From: Symsagittifera roscoffensis
Taxonomy: Eukaryota > Xenacoelomorpha > Acoela > Convolutidae
Assembly: GCF_963678635.1 (NCBI RefSeq)
Contig: NC_087064.1
Coordinates: 52,596,684 to 52,660,683 of the forward strand
DNA length: 64,000 bases
Direction: 5' to 3'
Each line of letters starts with the position of its first letter. Positions within the stretch are counted from its first letter, which is position 1. A model generated the notes under the pieces. The model was not told the DNA's origin and did no database searches. It saw only the letters and a list, made by a program, of their open reading frames with translations. A program made the translations under genes and the position numbers. Shown piece after piece: positions 43,464 to 53,700 of this stretch.

Positions 43464-45665
43464 AGAGACAATTCAGCCACAGACAATTCAGCCGATTTAA
43501 AGTAAAGACAATGCAGCCAAAAAATTTCAGACAATTCAGCCAAAGACAATTCGGCCTATTTAGATTAAAGAGACTAGATAAAAGGAAAATTTAAAACTTT
43601 TCTAACTTGATTAGAGTCAGAAGGCTTTCAACACTATAACAAAGAAATGTGAAACATCAAATAATAAATTTCAAAGATCAAAGAAACTTGCTATGCATAA
43701 ATTTTTAAGATAAATGTACATTGAAAGTACAAAGATTTAAGTACTTCTGTATATGGTCTCGATTGTAATTTTTTGCGTTTTGAACGAGTTTCTCATTGGC
43801 GAGTGAACACTTGGGCCTCAATTTTCTAATAACATCAGTCTCTCTACATTTATTTCGGCATTTTTTGCTCATCTTTGAAACGTGCGATCAGCTTGGGGAG
43901 GGCGGGGTGCTTTGTCGACACGAATTTTTTGAAGCTGCCATTCCATTTCTCCAATGCATTGTTCGTACGAGATTCACCGCTGAGCACCCGATTGAAAACA
44001 TTCCAATCGGCAATGTCAAATTTTGGTTTGACGCGTCTATTACCTCGGCAGGCACCAATATAGGTGTCTTCAAAATAATCCGGTAGACTCTGAAATTCCT
44101 CTGAGGGATGCTCTTTTCGGAGAGCCTCAAAAGCGAAAACAACGTCGTCAACGGGAACAAATGCCAAGCAAGAAACAGAATTGAACTTCTGTATCAGGCT
44201 GCATTTTCCTTATGGCGTTGCAAACAGCGGCTTCAAAATCAATGAGTACTTTTTGCCAAAATGCTCTAAGCAGCCAAAAATTTTTTCATGTGTATCTTGA
44301 GTCTTGTTGGGCAGCAGAGCATACACCAAGGGTATAACTGCGTTTTCGATTATACCATGAATAGTATAAACTTGGTAAAAGACATCTGGTGCCACTGAAA
44401 ACGTTTCATCGCAATGACAGATTTCCGACTGAGAAAGCTGTCAAGCGCTGGTAATGTTGCAAAAACTAAAAATCGACTGTCCGACTTACCAGAATCAAAA
44501 TACAGGAACGTATCACCGCTGTTTGTGAGTTTGAGAGGTTCAGGAATTTCGTCGACCCTCTCATGGTTTTTTTTGGTTTTGGCATTGTTTCTAAGGCTTG
44601 CTGCCTTATTCGGTTTATACTCCGAAGAGATGTTGAGTAACTCGGTATTGTAGGCGCTGCATCAAGAGGCAGGTCAATTTGGGCATTGAAGACAATCTGT
44701 CGGGAAGCGTTACCAGTGTTTGCGGCTTTTTTTCGAACTTCGTTAGCAAAATTCTTAGCTTGAATTTTTGAGGGGCTCAGTAAAATAGCATGCTCGTTCT
44801 TCAAAGTGAATTCTTGCTGTTTGTCCAAATAACCCACTGCTCTGCATTTTCCAAATGTACATTTAATGAGACCTTTCTTAAGTTGATTTTTTTCACGGTA
44901 TCTATAACCATCAAGAAAAAGATGTTACGAATTCTATTTTACGACATTTTTTGCAAAAAGTGAAAGATTTAGAATTATTCAGATACTAATCAGTCAGTTG
45001 TTCAAGCTAGTTACTAATGAAGATTAATCATTGTTAATTGTGTAAATGGACAATCTAACTGCAAAAAAAAGTAGGCGTTATACGCGGTACTGGTTTCTGG
45101 CTGGACAATCGAAATTAGTTTATCTTTTAAAGAAGTTTAAGTTTCTAATTAGTTTCAACCAACTACCCAAATTATCTAATAGGTGGTTTCACTCTCCCCC
45201 GCCTAAGGCATGATGAGAATATCAGCGTAACTGTGTGGCCAGTACGTGGTAGGGGTGGTCAACCCTTTAACTGATATCCTTTTTGACCGCCTGTAAAACT
45301 CCCAATCTCGGTTCTACTTTCGCGTAAATTGGTTAACTTTTAAGTATTGGGCAAATTTTTGTTGAGTCCGATTTTTGCTCAGGTACTTATCTAAAATCGG
45401 AAACATAATGAGTTGCATAAAGTTTTATTACGTTTGAGTACTCTTGTTTCCGTTAATTACATTTGTTTTATGTGCATTTGAAAGGACTTAATTATAAATC
45501 GTCTAATGAAAGCTTTGATGTTTTGCCGCATGTGAAAAAATTTTGCGCGCACGTTTTAAAACTTCAAAACTTTCTGAAATGTCTTTGGCCGAATTGACTC
45601 ACTCATTTTGACTGAATTATCTGAAATTGAAATTGGCTGAATTTTCTGTGACCTAATTGTCTGAA
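43464..45665 (-). mobile_element. FLYWCH-MULE transposon with motif-array terminal inverted repeats
   Basis: The left end (43464-43562) holds five AGACAATTCAGCC(A/G)-like motifs. The right end (45574-45665) holds the inverse (GGCTGAATTTTCTG, GGCCGAATTGACT). The two ends align as imperfect inverted repeats of about 95 bases, including the spacers. Between them lies a broken transposase on the minus strand. A family A MITE starts about 50 bases to the right. Confidence 0.8.
43845..44940 (-). pseudogene. FLYWCH/MULE-type transposase, decayed
   Basis: From the N-terminal side (high coordinates): a FLYWCH-like zinc finger at about 44800-44940 (KGLIKCTFGKCRAVGYL…EHAI); a linker with TIPSYSTSLRSINRIRQQA; the catalytic region near 44400-44210 with SVAPDVFYQVYTIHG and VIPLVYALLPNKTQDTHEKI. 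The C-terminal region follows at 44167-43850 with LPDYFEDTYIG, WNVFNRVLSGESRTNNALEK and HPALPKLIARFKDEQ. The order and spacing match MULE transposases with a FLYWCH head. The D of DGTF is kept as D-E-T-F. Frameshifts near 44190 and 44420 break it, and the final histidines of the zinc finger are lost. It would cut and paste elements by their inverted repeats. Confidence 0.85.
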
Positions 45666-45713
45666 CACTTTCAAATCAAATTGGAACCAGACCAAACATT
45701 TTTTGTTCCGACT

Positions 45714-46179
45714 TTCGATACGAAAGTAACGGAATATTTGTGCTCGGGGTGGTTTTTTTTCTTCAGACAAATTTCGACTTTTTAACTAGCCATTTTGGAC
45801 CAAGTTAACATACTACCCCCTAAACACGTTTAAGAGGCAGGATGTTAACATGGTTCTAAATTGGGAATTTTTTGCCAATCAGAATCGAGCATTTTACATG
45901 CAGCGTTTAACAAATTTATTCTAAATTCAGCGTTGGGGTGGAGGATCTTAACTTGGTCTGTTTGACGCAAAAGAAAGAAGCATATTTGCCATAATTTGTT
46001 TTGTTACAAGGAGCTAAATCTATCTTTTTGTACTTTAAATGGCGTGTGGAGGGATGATTTTCATAAAAAATTTCAAATTTCAGAAAAAAAGTTCAATTTT
46101 TTCATGTTAATACTGCTCCATAAAACTTAAAAGGCAGTCGGAACATTCAGGGCTTCGCCCTGATACGAGCAGTCTTGTT
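45714..46179 (+). repeat. MITE family A, copy with both hairpin ends
   Basis: The 5' end is GTTCCGACTTTCGATACGAA followed by AGT (hairpin ACTTTCG/CGAAAGT). The 3' end is AGTCGGAACATTCAGGGCTT followed by CGCCCTGATACGAGC and AGTCTTGTT. The middle is shortened relative to other copies. It is the clearest example that both ends carry a hairpin next to TGTTCCGACT/AGTCGGAACA. Confidence 0.8.
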
Positions 46180-46637
46180 TATATGTAGCTTCCAATTTTT
46201 ACATATTCACGTTTTTGCATATTTTGCTTTGCAGAAGAATTAAAACCGACCAATTTATGATCCATTGTTGAAAAAACCTACTAAGCCTTTTGTTAAATGA
46301 TAAAGTTTGCATGCAGACAAAATTCACCTTCTGATTTAAAGTTCGCTCTCAAAAATAACCCAGCAAAGGCAGAATATTTTGTCTAGGGTTCTAGTAAGAC
46401 TAAGGAAAAAGCACGAATAAGACTATACATGCAATGAATCAGAATTATAAGATTCAAACCTATCGAGCCAAAACAGATAGCGCTACGTACAAACCATGTA
46501 TTCTATCAGAAACTACTCGGTGAGAGACTAGATTATTGGAACTCTCATAAAACGCGACCTACAATGCTCTAAAAGACCCTAACTCGAGATTAGAATTAGT
46601 TTCAGATCTGTTACAATTTTTTTTATGTTTATTCAAG

Positions 46638-46719
46638 ATCGGCAGTGGATTTAACTAACTCGCAACAACCCCCACCCCCATTTATAATTCCATCTGCCGT
46701 GACACCAAAACGTGTAAGA
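46638..46719 (+). CDS. Candidate orphan exon, proline-rich
   Basis: A good acceptor (TTTTATGTTTATTCAAG) and a strong donor (AGA|GTAAGTACT) bracket 82 bases that encode SAVDLTNSQQPPPPPFIIPS and AVTPKRVR in one frame (incoming phase 2, outgoing phase 0). It could belong to the secreted protein gene on the left or to a gene whose other exons are in the gap. The phase does not fit directly to 38925 or 43394, so a missing exon would be required. Confidence 0.35.
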
Positions 46720-48249
46720 GTAAGTACTCCAGCTAAAATTTTTTTAAAAAATTGAAAAGATCATATGACTATCACTCCTGATGATTTAATCATTCGGTAT
46801 ACATCCTAACTCAGGCCCTTTTTTGTGACTAAAACCAACTGCCTAAAATACGACACAATTTTTGAAGGGTTTATTAAGAGAAACTTCCAATAATACACAG
46901 CGAAACGACAATAGTTAAAATCGACTCAAATTGGATCGATTGCCAGGCAATCCGCAAAGTGCAGCCCTGGGACCACTCTTTGTTGATTTTACATACAAGA
47001 TATGAACCATCAATGGCCAAAGTTAGGACTTTTGTTCAGTACCTTGAAATGACATTTTTTTGTTGAAAATTAAATTACAAACAAAAGCTGTTAATCAACT
47101 TGAACATAATTGGGGAGTTCCGTCAAGATGCTCCAAACGTTTATCAGGTAAAATAAAAGCCGAAAAAGGGAAATTTTTTATTTCATTCATATTTTCACAA
47201 ATGTGAATGCCAAAAAAATCAAACTTTTGTTATCAACATGTACATAGTTGAGGCGTTCCGACAAAATATCAAAACATTTTTCAGTACAATGAAAAAAAAA
47301 TTTGAACATTGTTAAAAGAATAAGTTGAAGAAAAATATTTTGCCAATAATTGATACCATTTTTGTCAACAACAAAAAATTGCTCACTAGGAAAAAGGGCA
47401 TTCGGTTTGAAAACATTATATCTCATCAAAAACAGGTACCAAACTGCTGCTTATTTTTGCCCTTGTCTTGGGCTATTTACAAAAACCGATAACTTTACTC
47501 AACAGAATCACAAATAAATCAGTATGTTCACCAACAAAAATAATTGTGCAGTAACAAGTTGCTGTAACCGTCTTAGATACAATTCTTTTTCAGTTTTAAA
47601 AGTAAAGTAAAGATTATTATGTAATTTCTATTATGACTGTTAGATTTTTTCGTAATGTTTATTTGCTTTGTTTTAGCAAGTGTAAATAAACTTTTTTTAA
47701 TTTTTCATTTCTAATGAGTAGAGTGTTTTTTATCTATGATTTGTTATAGGTAGGAGGGCGCTGATTTTCAATAACTTTTCGAACTCTCTGAAAACCTTTC
47801 GAACAGTCCCCGAACTCTTTTAGAAGATCATAAAGAATCTTTTTTGACACAAAAAGCAGGAAAAAACTGACAAAAATTTTGTTTGAAAAAAATAGGACGA
47901 AAAGCTTCTTTTGTGAGCTTTTTGGAAAGTTTTGACCAAAAAATTGCGTTTTTCGGCGCGCGCTACCGCTCAGATTTTGTACATATTGGCGCCACGGGGT
48001 CCGTCGACCAAAATTGATGGCGTAAAAAGTACAAAAGGGACGGATTCATTTGGGTGGTTAAATTGTCGAATACATGAGGTAGAGGGCGTTCAACTCCAAG
48101 GTTTTTGCTCTAAATTTAATTAATTCTTAAATCAATTATCCTTAAGTTTTTGTCTAAACAACCAATTGATGATTATTCATATTTTCAACCCTAAACTTAA
48201 CAACGGCTTCATCGCTGTCAATTCATTTGACAATCCACTTTAAAGCAAG
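46720..48249. other. Gene-free stretch up to the gap
   Basis: No gene is supported. 47930-48110 is a piece of repeat family F (TTCGGCGCGCGCTACC, TTGGCGCCACGGGGTCC, ATTTGGGTGGTTAAATTGTC). Confidence 0.45.
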
Positions 48250-48449
48250 NNNNNNNNNNNNNNNNNNNNNNNNNNNNNNNNNNNNNNNNNNNNNNNNNNN
48301 NNNNNNNNNNNNNNNNNNNNNNNNNNNNNNNNNNNNNNNNNNNNNNNNNNNNNNNNNNNNNNNNNNNNNNNNNNNNNNNNNNNNNNNNNNNNNNNNNNNN
48401 NNNNNNNNNNNNNNNNNNNNNNNNNNNNNNNNNNNNNNNNNNNNNNNNN
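48250..48449. other. Assembly gap (200 N)
   Basis: The run of N is exactly 200 bases, a conventional size for a gap of estimated or unknown length. Open frames reported across it have no meaning. Confidence 0.99.
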
Positions 48450-48649
48450 ATGAACTTGAATTTGCAATTTTTGATTTCATATGCTGATTTTTTATCTTTT
48501 TTGTCATATTTTTGTCGTTTTCTCTGCCTTTAAAAAATATAGGTTTAAAATTTTGACTCAAGCTTGATGAAATTTTGTCGAAGGAACTAGCAGAATTAAA
48601 ATTCGTTACTTTTTCAGAAGGCATGGAGTCTCCAGTATATCTTTTCTTG

Positions 48650-49740
48650 TTTCAGAGGTATTCAAAAGGTGTTTCAAAAATTTTCAGATCTATTTTCATT
48701 GCAGTCCAGCTGGCAAAAAATATTCTTTGGAGTTTATTGATTTAAACATCTTTCAAATCCCTCCTCAATCAAAGATACAATCAGAACATAGCAAGTTACC
48801 CGAATCAATCAAGGAAGGTTATCTTGCAAGATCTTACAAGTTGAATGTAGATGATAAGTGAGAGAATAATCATTGCCTTGGCGGAAGACCAAACACTCGA
48901 TCTGACGCTCTGAAATCGAACGCTTTATCATCATTCAAAGTACCTCTCTTCGAGATCCTTGATAAGATGAAATTTAAACTCATGAGATAGATGATCTTGT
49001 TTTAGCACAATGCTTAAAAAAATAAGACGATACGACAAAAAGACGCAAGCAATTATTGCATGTTAATAGGCACTCTTGCTTATCGCTAGGTTTGAGTCGT
49101 ATATTCATTGTTTTTAAGCATTGTGCAAGAACAAGGACAACCATCTCTTGACTTTGAAACTCATTTTTTCAATGTTCCAAAAATTCTACCGTTAAGTCGT
49201 CCATTTAATCAAAAAATCATTGATTTCTCAGATTTTCAGATTCTCCCTTATTTTGAAAAGCCAGAAATTCAAATGACTCATTTTTCAAGGATTAATTAAT
49301 TGAGATTACTCATCAAACGATCAAGATACTCAGAAAAGATCCAGATACGAGAGCTGAGATTTTAACACCGAGCCGCTTTTGCTCGCCTTATTGTGGATTA
49401 GAGTTTGGATATTTATCTGGGATTTGGAATTGCTACGTATTCCCGCAGGCAAAAATCACGGATCATGGTGGGCCTCAAGCTGAAGATCGTAACACAAGGG
49501 CTTTCATTACCTCTCCCCCTCACCATCTATCCCTAATCTAATATGGTTACATGATAATGCCAATTGTGACACCCCCTGCCCGCTAACTCCCATTTCCATT
49601 CCGATCGGGTTTGTTTTCATTGCAGTTCCAACTGACAATAGTTATATACTCTGGAGTTTATTGGTTTAATGTCCTTCAAATCCCTCCTCAATCAAAGATA
49701 TTATCAGAACATACCAAGGAAATACTGTTATTCTCTCAAA
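48650..49740. repeat. Duplicated ~110-base segment
   Basis: 48695-48800 (TTCATTGCAGTCCAGCTGGC … TTTCAAATCCCTCCTCAATC) recurs at 49617-49720 (TTCATTGCAGTTCCAACTGA … CTTCAAATCCCTCCTCAATC) in the same orientation. No coding capacity is evident. The two copies flank the small MITE at 49002. Confidence 0.65.
49002..49135. repeat. Small MITE with TIR GCACAATGCTTAAAAA
   Basis: TTTAGCACAATGCTTAAAAA at the left and TTTTTAAGCATTGTGCAAGA at the right are inverted. CGATACGAC and GTCGTAT extend the symmetry inward. The total length is about 134 bases with no frame. Confidence 0.75.
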
Positions 49741-50768
49741 CAAGTAGTCTGTTTTGAGGACACGTGAATTAGATACATTTCACAGATAGACAAACCCTGT
49801 TTCAAACCCTGTAGTTTATCGACCCTGTCAAAACTGATTAGTTTCTATTTGCTCCAATTGAGCAGCAAAACCAAATATGTGTCCAGGCTATAAATTACGT
49901 CAGCATATCAAAATGGCCGTCAACTAAAATTGAATAAACAAGTTATTTCTATATTTAGGATTTGAAGAAAAACTGATGATTGAGTCGGGCCATAATTTCA
50001 GGCCAAAGATATTTTCAAGATTTCTTTCAAATTTTTTACTGCAGACTTTTATTGCAGTTCAGCACTTTGATCATGGTTAATTAAATTATTTTCAGATTCG
50101 GTTTGTTTTTAACAAGGTGTTACATTAAACTAAACAGCTTTTATGCGATAGTATTATTGTTATGACCCTACCCCTTGAACATACAATATTCAATACTAGA
50201 CGCCATGAATATGGCCTAAAGCAAGGTCTCAGTATTATTTCTTCAGAGTTATGGTCTAGTCTGACCCTAAACTAAAGCCAATTTTATGCCCGACAATCAA
50301 TATAGTCAATTCAAATGTATGTTGACTGGAGCCTCTGAACTTTTAATAAGCTCCTGGGACTCCTATGGTTCTATCAATACCCAAAATCAGTCCAATATTC
50401 AAAACACAGATCTGATCGTTAAGCTTGTCAGTTAGCCTACAGTTCAGTAAACATTACTCGTTCTTAAATAATTTAAGTAATCAGAGTTGTTTTTTTTTCT
50501 TATTTTTTGTTGACTCTTAGAGTTTCCAACAAGTTTCCAACAAGATTCTTTGGAACAAGATTCTTCAGTACATTGTGCTTTCCTTAAGTAGATGGTTTGC
50601 TCCTAAAAAAACGAAGGTTTCTAATTTCTTTCCGTTTTCTAAATGTATTTTAAGCTAAATATGACTATTAACTTTCAGCATAAAACTCCGAGCATGCAGT
50701 GAAACTAACTTATAATTAATTTAGGCCTCTTGGTAAATTCATTTATACCCCAATGTGTGTCCGCAGGT

Positions 50769-53700
50769 ATGACCGGGATCCAAAAAGACAACTTCAGTTC
50801 CTCTGGAGACTCGGACTGCCAGTCAATAAAGTTGACAATGGACGAAACTAAAGATATTTCAAAAGATAAACAGGAATTGAAACTTCAGCAGTTCCACATT
50901 CAGGAATCAGACGTAGGTTTCAAAGAATCAAAACTAAACCATATGCGATGCTGTTCTAAAAGATGCCCCTTGCGTGTATATCTTACAGTAGCTTTTATTA
51001 TTCTTCTGTTTGTGGTTATAATTTCACTGTCAATTACCCTGACGTTTAAATTATTAAACAATACTAAAGATAATGTTCATGGCTCCAAATCGGGCTCTGA
51101 ATACGGAAGCGCCGACAACTCGGAACCTTCAGACTACGATTATAACGACTACTCAGATTATTACGAATACGGAACACCAGAAGATCCGAGCTTAGCTGGT
51201 GCCGATAAACAAACAGAACCCGAAGACGTGGGTCCGAGTGACGAGATCTTTTCGAGCCCCGGCATCATCTACCGGGTGGATCCGAGGTACTTTCACGACA
51301 GTGATGGTGACGGACATGGGGACCTAATCGGGGTGACTCAGTTTATGGCCTATTTCAAGTTCATGAAAGTGAGTTCCACTTACGAAAGTGAGAATTGCTA
51401 TTTGTTTCATACTCTAAAAAGCTACAAATACTTACCTCCTTCCCCATTACAGACAGATTTTCTTAATAAATTAAAAACTAATGATTAGCTTGCTTTAATT
51501 GAAAAAAAAACTCAATTTTTTAAAATTGTTTTATACTCCACTCCTGTTAAATTTTGTTACTCGACCCGATCATATAACTAGCTAGGGGAAAAATGAATTG
51601 GTCAAAATTACATCAAATTTTTATTAGCATTACATTTGTAACCAAGCGCTTTTGTTTCGTAGTTTTTTGCATTTTTTGATTTTAAAAAAATTTTTAATTT
51701 TTTTTAACGAAATTTTTTTAAATTTCAAATTGTCAAAAAGTGTAAAGATTAATTTTTTAAAATGGTGTTTGCAGGTGAAAACAGTGTTGCTGTACCCTCT
51801 GTTGCAGAGTGGGGACGAGTGGGGCAATGAAGTGACCGACTTCTACTCCCTCTCCCTCTCTCCCCCCTCCCTCGGCTCCCTTCTCCACCTGATGGAACTA
51901 ATCAAACAAGCACACTCATATCACATCAAAGTGGCCATCGCATTCAATCCCAATCAGGTACGCTTCAGAAAATGAACAACTTCTATTGAATTTGCTTTCA
52001 AGAAGACAAAAATGCAAATAGCTTAGTTAACTCTATAAACGATCCAGTCATGGAGAAACACCAAAAAAGTCGGTTAGTTACCTATGGCCTTTTTTGCAGT
52101 TTTTCAGCCTTTTAAACAATTGCTGATAATAGAAAATCAGCATTTTTTCTTCAGTTTTTTAGTTTTCTAGTCTGATTTCATAGTGACTTTACACATCAAG
52201 CAGTAAGACGTTGGAGAACCCATTTAGACTTCGACCAGTAGGTTTCTGTTCTGTTTTGGGAAAAATCGATAAAGATTGAAACAGTAGTTGAATGTTTGTT
52301 TCTGTCATTGTAACAGGTGAGTACCAGACACTCGTGGTTCCAGCAGGCATCCAATTACATTCTGTCTCAAGGGAGAGAGGGGGGTTCAGGCTATGTGGAC
52401 TACTTTGTATGGAGTGAATGCGAGGTGGGGAAGGGGGGACCAGTCAGGTATCCCAATAACTGGGTCAACGCAGCAGGAAGATCTGTGTGGCACCCTCTAA
52501 TGGCAACAGACACAGTAGTTAATTCAGGTAAACGTATAAGTAAATAACACGAAAATTGTTTTCGAGAAGCGATCAATTTGCTTATTATTTACAAAATTAT
52601 CCAAAAAATCCCATCTAGGAGTAACACCAAAAAAGTCCAGTTAGCTGCCTATCGAGTGGCGTCTTCAAACAGGTGTCTAAATTACCTGCCTCCATTGAGT
52701 GCAAAGATCTTGTTTTTTATGTTGAAGAAAAACGCTACTAAACGTGAAAAATCTGCTTCGTGAGTTTTATCGATTGGGTCAGACTATGTGGATCAAGTTA
52801 CTATCAAGCCCCCTAAATTCATTTCAGGCAGTAGCTGATTTAGGGCGGGGGGGGGGGGGGTCGACGCTTTTACTCTTAGGGAATTGACCCCCTGCCGACC
52901 CAAAGGGTCCCTCCTTTGTACTGTTTTGAGAGATCCGTTTTTGGCTGACCGACCCTAAAATTTTTCTAAAGGCGTCTTTGGCGCCAATATATACTAACTT
53001 TGAGGGGCGAGACGCCTTTCTAGGCCTTTTTTGAAAAGTTTGCCTGCGGTGCAGAAAATTTGGTCGAAATGGGGTCTTTGTTGTGATTTGGGAGAGCTCA
53101 GAAAATCAATTTGGTCGACCTAATCCGCCCCCCCTCTCGAGAAAATCCTAGATCCGCGCCTGATTTCGGGTGAAGGTTAATTTAATTCTCAGTCAAATTT
53201 ATTGGGCTAATCAGAATGAAAAGTTTGAACGCAGCGCTAATCAGTTTTGGTACTAGTTAAAACTGATGCACTGTTTCATTTCGGACCCAAAGTATTTTTC
53301 CCGCCCTATGTAATAATCCAAGAATGGCTCCCTCTTTGAAAATACGCAATTTATTTATTCCAGATAGCACAATCAAACCCAACCTCTGTTATTATTCTCA
53401 AAACGGACCATATACTGCCGAGTTAAACTACACAAACCCCACGATTAGGGAGAATTTAAGACAGGTTCTCAAATATTGGACCAATATCGGGATATCCCAG
53501 TTCTTACTGAATGACGCCGAGTATTTAATCGAGACTAGTTTGGACCAAAACGAGATCCAAAACGGCTTCACAGAGCCCGACGATTACTTGCCGTGCAACG
53601 GACGGTACAGCTACTGTAGAGTGCCTCACTTTTACAGTCGGGACACCCCGCCGACGATAAAGTTCCTCCAGGACCTCAAACTTTTCTTGGAACCCTTCGG

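Noticed and set aside
30332-46179. Family A considered as Helitrons because of the terminal hairpin
   Set aside because: The end is CTTGTT rather than CTRR, a second hairpin is at the other end and subterminal inverted repeats are present. Left unclassified.
48223-48624. Open frames spanning the N run
   Set aside because: They exist only because undefined codons do not stop translation.
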